Virus record (IMG/VR): IMGVR_UViG_3300048583_000222
Coordinates: 31,728-95,727 of that record
Strand: one strand, 5' to 3'
DNA: 64,000 nt
From: a virus
Shown here piece after piece: positions 32,395-40,146 of this stretch. Each line of letters opens with the position of its first letter. Within the stretch, counting starts at the first letter, position 1. Below the pieces are notes generated by a model. It saw only the letters and a program-made list of their open reading frames with translations, did not search any database and had not been told where the DNA came from. The translations under genes were made by a program, and so were the position numbers.

Positions 32395-32801
32395 TGCTCC
32401 GGCATCTGATGTTGGAGGTAACAGATGACTGTGCCAACATCCGGCAGACCTACTCTACCCGTACAGCAGAGGAAGTGGAGACTATCCTTGTACAGATCTT
32501 CGCTGGTCTGGAGGATATGATCATGATGTATGTCAAGCAGCAAGACTATCCAAAGCACAACCATGAAGTGTACAAGCCCCGCATGCTGAACCGGCTTCCG
32601 GAGTATATCAGACAGCGTATTGTTGCACAGGTGGACAATGCTCTAGGAGAAGAAGAGCTTCTATTGAAGTTTGATCTGTACATGATCCTCTGTACCAGTG
32701 TGGGTAATACCATACAGGATGAGTACTCTGCACAATTCCAGAAAGTAAGAAAACGCCTGGCTATCGTAGCCGGCAAGGACATTAATCCGAAAAATAACTG
32801 A
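32391..32801 (+). CDS. Hypothetical helical protein
   Basis: A 136-residue protein predicted to be helical (EEVETILVQIFAGLEDMIMM, VDNALGEEELLLKFDLYMI). Unknown family. Overlaps the previous gene by four bases and is followed two bases later by a small basic gene. Confidence 0.6.
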   Translation: MMLRHLMLEVTDDCANIRQTYSTRTAEEVETILVQIFAGLEDMIMMYVKQQDYPKHNHEVYKPRMLNRLPEYIRQRIVAQVDNALGEEELLLKFDLYMILCTSVGNTIQDEYSAQFQKVRKRLAIVAGKDINPKNN

Positions 32802-32803
32802 TC

Positions 32804-32977
32804 ATGGGTAATAACAGAAAAGCCACAAGAGGCAGAAGACAGATATTCATTCCAAGAACCGTGAAGGTGCAAACCGCTACCGGGCCGGTAACACTGCAGG
32901 ATCCGAGGCGCATGGAAAAGTACTTCATTTGCAAGCTCCCCAACGGTAACACGTTCATGAGTAAGTCTAACTGGTAA
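32804..32977 (+). CDS. Small basic protein
   Basis: A 57-residue protein (MGNNRKATRGRRQIFIPRTV, ending SKSNW), rich in Arg and Lys. It sits between the previous gene (2 bases) and the uracil-DNA glycosylase gene (11 bases), consistent with one transcript. Function unknown; nucleic-acid binding is likely from charge. Confidence 0.55.
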   Translation: MGNNRKATRGRRQIFIPRTVKVQTATGPVTLQDPRRMEKYFICKLPNGNTFMSKSNW

Positions 32978-32988
32978 ATTTTACAGCG

Positions 32989-33678
32989 ATGACCTTAGAA
33001 GAAAACATAGGCTCCGAGTGGGCCCAGGCATTGTCATGCGAATTTGACAAGGAGTACATGAAGATCATTGCAAGCCGTATACTCGCACAAGGAGACAAAC
33101 TCAGACCAGCTATTCCGGATATATTCAATGCCTATCGTAGTACACCCGTCAGTAATGTACGGGTGGTTATTATGGGGCAGGACCCCTATCCAGGTAATGA
33201 GGCCCATGGCCTGTCGTTCAGCAGTAAGCTGGGCAGTATACCTCCCTCATTGCGCATCATCTTCAAAGAGCTGGAGCGCAGTGGTATGGGTAAGCGTACT
33301 ACGCCTAACCTGCAAGACTGGGCAGACCAGGGAGTACTCATGCTCAACAGCGTACTCACGACAACTTATAGGGTAGCCAATGCGCACAAGGACTGGGGAT
33401 GGCAGCACTTCACGCATGCTACACTTAAACACCTTAACACATTGCAGCAACCTATCGTATACATGACCTGGGGTAAGCCTGCTGGTGAGTTGGTAAGCAA
33501 AGCATTCAAAGACGATGCGATAGAGGAAAACTTCTTCAGTGTACGATCCAGATTGCTCCTCACTGCATGTCATCCACAGGCAGAGAACTACTCCGGTGGT
33601 AAGCTGCAGTTTATAGGATGCGAGCATTTCTCACTGGCCAATGCGTTCTTACGCGACAAGGCCATTAAATGGGTATGA
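32989..33678 (+). CDS. ung: Uracil-DNA glycosylase, family 1
   Basis: A 229-residue glycosylase that removes uracil from DNA. The active-site motif GQDPYPGNEAHGLSFS (residues about 63-78) keeps the catalytic Asp and the water-binding region; the second motif is HPQAENYS in place of the usual HPSPLS, and the central MLNSVLTT agrees with family 1. Length matches Ung (about 220-230). It opens the replication operon; crAss-like phages carry UDG at this type of place. Confidence 0.9.
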   Translation: MTLEENIGSEWAQALSCEFDKEYMKIIASRILAQGDKLRPAIPDIFNAYRSTPVSNVRVVIMGQDPYPGNEAHGLSFSSKLGSIPPSLRIIFKELERSGMGKRTTPNLQDWADQGVLMLNSVLTTTYRVANAHKDWGWQHFTHATLKHLNTLQQPIVYMTWGKPAGELVSKAFKDDAIEENFFSVRSRLLLTACHPQAENYSGGKLQFIGCEHFSLANAFLRDKAIKWV

Positions 33679-33679
33679 T

Positions 33680-34102
33680 ATGGTAAGCGTAAAAGAGCTT
33701 TCCGAAGGACGGATACTGATCATGGGAGGGTCACGTTACGAGTACCCTGATCCGGTTATGGATTACTGTCCTATAGCAGGCAAACCTACAAAGGAACGCA
33801 GCCTGGAGATGGTACTGATGCCGGGCAAGACCGTGGAGGACCTTAGGGTAATCCTACGTAAGTATCCGCAAATCAGGATTCAGCACATCATTGCCCACGA
33901 GCCCTACATCACTGAACGTGAACAGCAGCTGATCTTCGGTCATATCAAGACCATACAGGAGGTAGCTGCCTGGAAACGCATCAAGGTGGAGGGTGTGGAT
34001 TATATCGACGAGTTCGGCTTTCATGTCTACGTACGGAGCGAACTTGATTTCTTTGGCAACATGTCGGACGTAGATCTCCGGTATGACAACGAACCTGTAT
34101 GA
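33680..34102 (+). CDS. Hypothetical protein next to DNA polymerase
   Basis: A 140-residue protein from the ATG at 33680 (MVSVKELSEGRILIMGGSRY). It has a central helix (ITEREQQLIFGHIKTIQEVA) and an acidic C-terminus. Unknown function. It overlaps the polymerase start by four bases, so it is probably cotranslated and could be a polymerase or UDG partner; this is inferred from position only. Confidence 0.6.
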   Translation: MVSVKELSEGRILIMGGSRYEYPDPVMDYCPIAGKPTKERSLEMVLMPGKTVEDLRVILRKYPQIRIQHIIAHEPYITEREQQLIFGHIKTIQEVAAWKRIKVEGVDYIDEFGFHVYVRSELDFFGNMSDVDLRYDNEPV

Positions 34103-35403
34103 TTTACGTAGTAGCACGTCAGTGTAATAACGCAACTTTCGACCAGTTCATGTACTGGCAGAAAAACCAGAATCGCTTCATGGTGGACAGTGAGACTACG
34201 GTACATGAGCAGTGGTGCGAACGTCAGCTGGTGCTCATCCAGTTCGGTAACGGTACAGATGAGTGGCTGCTGCAGTGGAGCTTCCTCACAGACATGCAGA
34301 AGGCACGGGTGCGCGGTATCCTGTTTGACGACAGGCTCAAAGTATTGCACAATGCCTATTTTGATTGTATCGTGTTCCGCTTTGCCGGTATGGTCATGCG
34401 CAACGTGTACTGTACTATGGTAGCGGAAATGGGACTGAACTGTGGCAAGCTTAACCGGGAAGACGAAGAGGAGGAGGATGTGGAAGGTGCTGAGTTGGGG
34501 TTCTATTCCCTGGCTGGGCTATTGGACCGCAGACTCAATCTTCGTATCTCCAAGGAAGCGCAGACCAGATTCGGGGACGACATCCTCACTCCTGAGAAAG
34601 TAGAGTATGCTGCTATCGATGTACGGCACCTGTTCAAGATCCAGGAACTGCAGCGTCTCGACCTCCATGAAACAGATCTGGAGATGACCTGTGCACTGGA
34701 CTGTGCAGCCATTCCGGGACTGGCGGAGATGACCTACAATGGAATGCCGCTGGATACTGTAGCATGGCGTGCCAACATTGACCTGGCCTGGCCGGTAGTA
34801 CAGCACTCTATTGCCCAGCTCGAGCAACGGGTGAAAGCAGAGCCCAAGCTACTGGCTAAGGTCATTGAGATGCAGCGCTACAGTGATGAGGATAAGATCG
34901 TACTGAACACCAACTCGTTTAACCACCTGCGTACCATCTTTGCGCATGTATTCCCTGAAGTAGGCGGTGCCACACGTGCGATCGTTCGTGGGTTCATGAA
35001 ACATCATGACATTCAGGATCCTGAAATACGCACCGTGTTCCAGCACTTCGAAGCAGGGGATACGGAACCTCTGAAGATGTACCTGTACAATCACCACCGG
35101 GATTTCCTGATCAGTAATGACTGGCTCATCCCGGCAGGAGCCATCACCATCAACTGGAATTCCCAGCAACAAGTACTGGCTCTGCTGCAGGTACTGGACA
35201 AGAAGCTTCAAGCCTTAGATAAACAGTCCATGAGTAAGTTCTCACATCCTATAGGTCTTGACCTTAAGGATTATAAAGATTCCATGAAACTGGTTACTAC
35301 CTACGGCGAGAAGTTCATTGAACAGCACGTGGAAAGCGATGGCATGGTACGAACCACGTTCAACGTGATCGTATCTACCGGTCGACTCAGCAGTCGCAAG
35401 CCT
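34099..35403 (+). CDS. polA: DNA polymerase I (family A), exon 1
   Basis: The first 435 codons of the replicative family A polymerase. The N-terminus holds the 3'-5' exonuclease (DSETTVH, NAYFDCIVF, later YAAIDVRHLFKI), and the end enters the polymerase domain at FNVIVSTGRLSSRKP. The exon ends at CCT (35403) by comparison with the conserved SSxxPNLQNIP region: joining to AAT at 36378 restores KPNMQNIPAK. The frame continues to a false stop inside the intron (35619). The spliced protein would be 725 residues, a normal size. Confidence 0.9.
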
Positions 35404-35585
35404 AAATATATTGGGCAGCGTAGCCGTGAGGCACGTAAAAAATATCGGGTGAACTCAGGGAAAGCTGAAATGCCAATCCTGAGCCAAGCTGTAGAAGGAC
35501 TAGTGAATCTACAGAAGGTGCAGAGACTAGCGTGTGAGACCAACAATAATCACGCAAATAGCGCCCGATTACTTGAAAGGAATGT

Positions 35586-35616
35586 TTTGAATATACGGTC
35601 ATTAGCCGTATGTTTG
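35586..35616 (+). promoter_or_regulatory. Intron-internal promoter of the LAGLIDADG gene
   Basis: TTTG (35586-35589), 19 nt, TATGTTTG (35609-35616) is a complete match to the Bacteroidetes promoter. The ATG follows four bases after the -7 box, so transcripts should start at or next to it. An inverted repeat ATACGG/CCGTAT (35592-35610) fills the spacer and may be an operator or an intron stem. Confidence 0.68.
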
Positions 35617-35620
35617 TAGT

Positions 35621-36361
35621 ATGAAAAGATGGAACATAAACATCAGCAAAGAAACGATTGAGGAAATGCAGCGAGCAGGCTATACACAGCTAGAAATGGC
35701 ATCCAAATTAGGGGTATCAGTGTCTGTGGTGGAACGTCGGATCAAGAAATTCAACCTACAGGGGTACAGTCCTGTCAGGTATAATCTTATGACCCCGAAT
35801 AACCCTGTATTTTGCTATTTACTCGGCTGGTTTGCAGCTGATGGGTACTTGACTAAGCACAACAGGGTTAGTCTTCGTACGTATGAGCACGATGTCGTTG
35901 ACAAACTGAGTAGTTACTTTGGTACACGCAAATATGAAATACGTAGAGAAGGTAAGTGTAGTACACACGAACTGTATTTTGCACAAGCTCCTGCAATTTT
36001 CAAAGAAATCTGTGGACAAGGTAAAACCAGAGATTGTCAAGTACCCGCTGTTCAGTATTTTGATATGTTTCTTAGAGGAGTTATTGAAGGTGATGGTACA
36101 ATAAGACCCTTACAACACAAAGGAGGAGGGCTCGTTCGTATCTTCACTTGTTCAGAAAACTTCGCTTTAGAACTACAAGCACGATGTCCTTATCCGTTAC
36201 GTCTTCGCAAAGATCGTATGGGATGGGAACTGAGTTCAAACTCCACACAGTTCTTGTCTTATGTGTACACAAATCATCTTGATTTTGTGTGTTCGCGTAA
36301 GTTCAAACGTGTGCAACCTCGCATTCAAGTAAATGATATAGTCCAACCTAATGGAAAATGA
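35621..36361 (+). CDS. LAGLIDADG homing endonuclease in intron 1
   Basis: A 246-residue endonuclease that copies the intron into intron-less alleles. It has two LAGLIDADG-type motifs, LLGWFAADGYL (about residue 66) and FLRGVIEGDGTI (about 147), plus an N-terminal helix-turn-helix (YTQLEMASKLGVSVSVVERR) for DNA binding. Its last codons run over the intron S element and into the P9 hairpin, so coding and RNA structure share bases. Its own promoter is directly upstream. Confidence 0.87.
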   Translation: MKRWNINISKETIEEMQRAGYTQLEMASKLGVSVSVVERRIKKFNLQGYSPVRYNLMTPNNPVFCYLLGWFAADGYLTKHNRVSLRTYEHDVVDKLSSYFGTRKYEIRREGKCSTHELYFAQAPAIFKEICGQGKTRDCQVPAVQYFDMFLRGVIEGDGTIRPLQHKGGGLVRIFTCSENFALELQARCPYPLRLRKDRMGWELSSNSTQFLSYVYTNHLDFVCSRKFKRVQPRIQVNDIVQPNGK

Positions 36362-36377
36362 ACCATTAGATAAGTTG

Positions 36378-36701
36378 AATATGCAGAACATTCCGGCTAA
36401 GGAAGCAGTAGGTAATCGTTACCGCAACTGTTTTGTAGCAGAGGATGGCTGGGTGTATGTGGACAGTGACTATGCTTCCCAGGAGCTGGTGGTGATTGCC
36501 TTCATATCGGGAGATCCGGTATGGATGGATGCACTGCAAAGAGGTAAGGACCTGCATAGTGTATGTGCAGAGGTAGTGTACAAGGATCTCTGGAAGCGTT
36601 CTGCTGATAGTGATTGTGCGTACTACCATGACGGACAGAAGAAGTGTAAGTGCAAAGCCCATAAAAAGCTGAGGGATGGTATCAAAACCATCAACTTCGG
36701 T
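36378..36701 (+). CDS. polA: DNA polymerase I, exon 2
   Basis: Exon of 108 codons, from AAT (36378) to GGT (36701). It contains MQNIPAK, polymerase motif A (VDSDYASQELVVIAFISGD) with the metal-binding Asp, and the start of motif B (RDGIKTINFG). Just before motif B lies a Cys/His-rich insert (DCAYYHDGQKKCKCKAH) that may bind zinc; I recall this insert in related phage polymerases. Phase is zero at both ends. The short open frame upstream (MENEPLDK) is intron sequence, not exon. Confidence 0.9.
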
Positions 36702-36711
36702 TAAATTAAAG

Positions 36712-36719
36712 TATCTTTG
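36712..36719 (+). promoter_or_regulatory. -7-type box before the HNH gene
   Basis: TATCTTTG matches TAnnTTTG and is four bases from the ATG at 36724, the same distance as in intron 1 (TAGT versus TAGA). No TTTG is seen 19-21 nt upstream, so the promoter is weaker or incomplete. It lies at the 5' end of the intron RNA. Confidence 0.5.
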
Positions 36720-36723
36720 TAGA

Positions 36724-37242
36724 ATGAAATCACAAAGTAGCCAGGCCGAAGTAAAACTTTCCAAATTCGGGGAACTCTCAGCAAGTAACGTTGGAGACAA
36801 TCCCGAGCCAAGCACTGTAGAGAAGTCTGCAGAGGCGTGTGTAGAGACTAGACGGAAAGTGTGTATTAAATGTGGGGGAGACATACCCTCAAGGAAGTAC
36901 AGCAACGCAAAATACTGTAGTGATAAATGCAGAAGTGCATTCATATCACTCAGACATGCACATCGTACCGGCCGCATCAAGAATCCTAATGTAGGTTCTG
37001 GAGGAGCCCAGCAAGGACAAGCCAATCATCAGTACAAGACTGGTATAGGCATGTACACTAAGCTGGGATTCGCTGCGCACGGTAAGATTTGCAACAGGTG
37101 CGGAGCTACAGCTACCTTGATCCATCACAAGGATCACAACCGGTTGAACAATCAGGTTGATAATCTTGAGCCGTTGTGCAAACGGTGCCACCAAGAACAT
37201 CACTGTGTTCGTGATCTGGAAGGCAAATACACAAAGGGATAG
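36724..37242 (+). CDS. HNH homing endonuclease in intron 2
   Basis: A 172-residue protein. The HNH core is TLIHHKDHNRLNNQVDNLEP followed by LCKRCHQEHH. There are two zinc-binding Cys pairs (CIKCGG, YCSDKC) and another (CNRCGA). The first 45 codons overlap the intron P, Q and R elements, so the real start may be internal, although the ATG at 36724 has a promoter box. The protein would nick or cut the unspliced motif B site. Length is within the phage HNH range. Confidence 0.82.
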   Translation: MKSQSSQAEVKLSKFGELSASNVGDNPEPSTVEKSAEACVETRRKVCIKCGGDIPSRKYSNAKYCSDKCRSAFISLRHAHRTGRIKNPNVGSGGAQQGQANHQYKTGIGMYTKLGFAAHGKICNRCGATATLIHHKDHNRLNNQVDNLEPLCKRCHQEHHCVRDLEGKYTKG

Positions 37243-37274
37243 TCCACGCTGTCAGGAAACTGACAGAAGCCGTG

Positions 37275-37823
37275 TTGGCATACGGCATGAGCAAGTACAA
37301 GCTTTCTGCGAGTCTGTCCATTTCAGTACCCGATGCAGACAAGCTGATCACCGAGTACTTCACCCGGTTCCCTAAGATCAAGAAAGCACTGACGTACATG
37401 GGCCTGTTCGGTGTACGTAAAGGCTACATTCAGACACTTGCCCCGTTCTTTCGCAAGCGGTGGTTCCCGTACTGGAAATTCGCACGTCGTAACATCGACG
37501 CACATATCCAGGGAGTCCAGTACGACAGTACACTGGGCAGTATAGAACGGGCAAGTAAGAACATGCCAGTCCAAGGCAGTTCAGCGGACATGACCAAAGT
37601 TGCTATCTGGATGATGCATGAGTACATTCACCTGAATGCACTATCGCACAAAGTCCGGTTGGTAATGCAGGTACATGACCAGCTAACCACGAGGGCACGG
37701 AATGATTATGCAGAGCAATGGAAGGAAACCATGCACCAGCTCATGCTGGATGCTGCAAAGTTCACCATCACCAATGGCCTGTTAGGGGCTGAGACAAACA
37801 TCACAAACGTATGGACCAAGTAA
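37275..37823 (+). CDS. polA: DNA polymerase I, exon 3
   Basis: The last 182 codons plus stop. It begins LAYGMSKYKLS (rest of motif B) and carries motif C as LVMQVHDQLTT. The metal-binding Asp is kept; the usual Glu of HDE is Gln here. The C-terminus ends NITNVWTK. Its stop lies 13 bases past the start of the DnaA-like gene. Frame and residues fit exon 2 after removal of intron 2. Confidence 0.9.
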   Translation: MAYGMSKYKLSASLSISVPDADKLITEYFTRFPKIKKALTYMGLFGVRKGYIQTLAPFFRKRWFPYWKFARRNIDAHIQGVQYDSTLGSIERASKNMPVQGSSADMTKVAIWMMHEYIHLNALSHKVRLVMQVHDQLTTRARNDYAEQWKETMHQLMLDAAKFTITNGLLGAETNITNVWTK

Positions 37824-38221
37824 TCCACCCTATGTATGCACTGCGCATTGATGTCAGGTTCGTCATCCCGAAATTCGTAGATACGGATTTTGCCAAGTTC
37901 CTGCGTAAATGCGTCAGTGAGTACACTGGAATTTCTGAAGAAGCTATTCTGAGCCACAGTCGTAAGAGAGCTACTGTAAGAGCAAGGCATCTTACGGCAC
38001 TGGCCCTGTGGCGCTATAGTGAACTGACCTTAAAAGTAATTGGGCAATTGATAGGTGATAAAGATCATACTACAGTTATCCATGCACTGGGCCTCATTGA
38101 AGGGTTCTTTGACATCAAAGACCCTGAGATAATGCTATTTGTAAAACCCTTCCTGGACAGGTACGACGCCATCTATGGCGTGACACGCAGGGTAGGGACA
38201 TCCGGTAATCACAATATCTAA
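37811..38221 (+). CDS. Stand-alone DnaA domain IV-like protein
   Basis: A 136-residue protein whose central part (AILSHSRKRATVRARHLTAL, then LKVIGQLIGDKDHTTVIHAL) is the DNA-binding domain IV of DnaA, including the DHTTVIHA signature that contacts DnaA boxes. The AAA+ ATPase and oligomerisation domains are missing. It may recognise a phage origin, recruit the replisome, or titrate host DnaA boxes. Overlap with the polymerase end suggests coupled expression. Confidence 0.85.
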   Translation: MDQVIHPMYALRIDVRFVIPKFVDTDFAKFLRKCVSEYTGISEEAILSHSRKRATVRARHLTALALWRYSELTLKVIGQLIGDKDHTTVIHALGLIEGFFDIKDPEIMLFVKPFLDRYDAIYGVTRRVGTSGNHNI

Positions 38222-38240
38222 CATTTACAACAGATTAGAC

Positions 38241-38678
38241 ATGTTACAACACGAAGAAAGATTTCACGACGACGTGAAGCTCGTATTGGTTTACAGTCTG
38301 CTGACCCGCTCCATGCTGAAAGTACTGCAACGCAGTGTAATCGGAAAAGCCAGTCACAAGACCCTAACTGATGCGGCCTTCTCATGGTTCTCGCAGATCA
38401 GACAGAAAGAACTGCTGTTCACTGACACACTCCCCGCGGTAAAGGAATTCGTAATGGATAACCTGCCCAAGAAGGACGAGCTGGAAAGTGACATGCTGGA
38501 CTCCATCGCCGAGATGAGTCTCTACATCATCATGCATGCTAAGGACAAGAATTTGCATGAAACTATTACTCACGTTACCAATCCATCGTACAGGAAGTGT
38601 GAACTCCGCAAGGCCTGGCAGGCCGGCGCAGGACTCATGGCCTTTGAGGACTGGTACAAAGACAATCACGAACAATGA
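38241..38678 (+). CDS. Hypothetical replication-block protein
   Basis: A 145-residue helical protein, acidic at its middle (DNLPKKDELESDMLDSIAEM). No domain found. It ends overlapping the start of the SF1 helicase by four bases (ATGA). It could be a helicase partner; this is inferred only from coupling. Confidence 0.62.
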   Translation: MLQHEERFHDDVKLVLVYSLLTRSMLKVLQRSVIGKASHKTLTDAAFSWFSQIRQKELLFTDTLPAVKEFVMDNLPKKDELESDMLDSIAEMSLYIIMHAKDKNLHETITHVTNPSYRKCELRKAWQAGAGLMAFEDWYKDNHEQ

Positions 38679-40141
38679 TACAGCTGAATCAAGGCCAGCA
38701 GGCTGCGCACGATCAGTTAGTAGCGTACATGTTGCGCAAGGACAAGAGTAAGGACATGTGGTTGTTGAAAGGATACGCAGGGACAGGGAAGACCACCACT
38801 ATTGGTACGGTACTGTCCACTGTATTCGACCACTACCGAACGGTGAATATGAATTCACAGTACCCGGTAGATCCGCAAATTGCAGTCAGTGCTCCTACGC
38901 ATAAAGCGGTACAGGTACTCAAGAAGATGCAGACCTTCAGTTCGAATGTGGTGTATGCGACCATACACTCTCTATTGGGACTCAAAGAGCACATCAACCC
39001 GATAACGGGTAAGCAGGAGTTCAAGCAGGATTACGATCCGAACAGACCTCCCCGCATTGAAGGGTTCAGCATCCTGGTACTGGACGAGACCTCTATGCTC
39101 AGTGATGAGCTGTTCAAATTGCTGCTACCCTATGTACGTGATGGACTCAGGCTCGTCATGATGGGTGACCCGGTACAGATTCCTCCGGTAAATGAAGGGG
39201 ATCCTGTCCCTTTCATGGAAGCAGGACAGCAGAAGTACAACATCGGTACCATGGAGCTCACGGAGATTGTGCGTCAGGCTGCGGATAACCCTATTCTGGG
39301 CTACGCTACAGAGCTGCGTAACGTGTACAAGACCGGTAACCCTGTTGCTGCTACCAGTATAGTCAATGACCGTGGTATCATAGTCATGGAAGGTGCGGAT
39401 CGTCAGGAGCAACTCGACCTGATCAAGGAGCTATTTGCGACAACTGACTTTGCCGATGATTCCGATCACGCCAAGGTCATTGCATGGACAAACGCTACGG
39501 TGAATGCTTCCAACAATATGATCCGCAAGATCATCTACAAGCATATACTCGAGGAGCGTGGTGCCATACCCAGTATTCTGCAGGGAGAAAAGCTGATCTG
39601 TGATGGTCCTGTGAAGGACAGTGAACAACCCAGTAAGATCCTGTTGCATACCAATCAAGAGGTAGAGGTACTGTCCTATACGATCGCCACCAAGAAGATC
39701 ACGTTCGAAACACCTGAGTTCAATCTGGAAGGGGATAATCTGGTAGAGGTGGACATCAAGTACTACAACTGCCGCATCTCGTACGAGGTACTGGACAATG
39801 ACGGAACCATCAAGAAGAAGGAAAGCGTCATCCATATTATCCACGAGAACAGTGAACCTGAGTTCGAGAAGTACCAGTTGCAGCACAAGAAAGCTACGAT
39901 GGCTCAGAAGAATCCACAGATCCGTGCTACCATGTGGCGTAAGTTCTATGCCAATGAGGAGCGCTTCGCGTGGATGAAGTACAACTACGCCATCACAGCA
40001 CACAAGAGCCAGGGGTCCACCTATAACAAGGTGATCATGATCAACTGGGACATGGACAAGAATCGCAAGGTAGAAGAACGCAATCGTATCAAGTATGTGG
40101 CAGCCACCAGGCCCCGTCACATGCTGTACGTGGTAAATTAA
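38675..40141 (+). CDS. SF1 helicase, Dda/RecD-like
   Basis: A 488-residue helicase. Motifs in order: Q-type start LNQGQQAAHDQL, Walker A GYAGTGKTTT (residues about 31-40), Walker B VLDETSMLSDEL, motif III MGDPVQIPPV, and the late YAITAHKSQGSTYNKV and YVAATRPRHMLYVV. These are those of T4 Dda-like 5'-3' helicases, which clear proteins and restart forks. The length (T4 Dda 439) fits. Confidence 0.87.
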   Translation: MIQLNQGQQAAHDQLVAYMLRKDKSKDMWLLKGYAGTGKTTTIGTVLSTVFDHYRTVNMNSQYPVDPQIAVSAPTHKAVQVLKKMQTFSSNVVYATIHSLLGLKEHINPITGKQEFKQDYDPNRPPRIEGFSILVLDETSMLSDELFKLLLPYVRDGLRLVMMGDPVQIPPVNEGDPVPFMEAGQQKYNIGTMELTEIVRQAADNPILGYATELRNVYKTGNPVAATSIVNDRGIIVMEGADRQEQLDLIKELFATTDFADDSDHAKVIAWTNATVNASNNMIRKIIYKHILEERGAIPSILQGEKLICDGPVKDSEQPSKILLHTNQEVEVLSYTIATKKITFETPEFNLEGDNLVEVDIKYYNCRISYEVLDNDGTIKKKESVIHIIHENSEPEFEKYQLQHKKATMAQKNPQIRATMWRKFYANEERFAWMKYNYAITAHKSQGSTYNKVIMINWDMDKNRKVEERNRIKYVAATRPRHMLYVVN

Positions 40142-40146
40142 CCAGT

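Larger units (their letters stand above)
35404..36377 (+). mobile_element. Group I intron 1 in polA
   Basis: A 974-nt intron. Core elements are seen: P (GAACTCAGGGAAAG, near 35452), Q (AATCCTGAGCC, near 35476), R (TGCAGAGACTAG, 35519-35530) and S (GATATAGTCC, 35334 plus 1000: 36335-36344). A P9 hairpin CTAATGG/CCATTAG lies just before the 3' end. The 5' site follows a U (CCT) and the last intron base is G, as group I splicing requires. It interrupts the conserved region before motif A. Confidence 0.85.
36702..37274 (+). mobile_element. Group I intron 2 in polA
   Basis: A 573-nt intron inside motif B. Elements: P (AAATTCGGGGAACTC, 36763-36777), Q (AATCCCGAGCCAAG, 36799-36812), R (TGTAGAGACTAGACGG, 36839-36854), S (AAGGGATAGTCC, 37234-37245) and P9 CTGTCAG-GAAA-CTGACAG (37249-37266). 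It follows a U (GGT) and ends in G (CCGTG). Removing it gives NFG-LAYGMS, the conserved motif B. The reading phase is zero on both sides. Confidence 0.88.

Noticed and set aside
36351-36377. MENEPLDKL as an alternative N-terminus of the polymerase middle fragment
   Set aside because: These bases form the 3' strand of P9 and the end of the intron; joining CCT to AAT gives the conserved KPNMQNIP, so the segment is intron.
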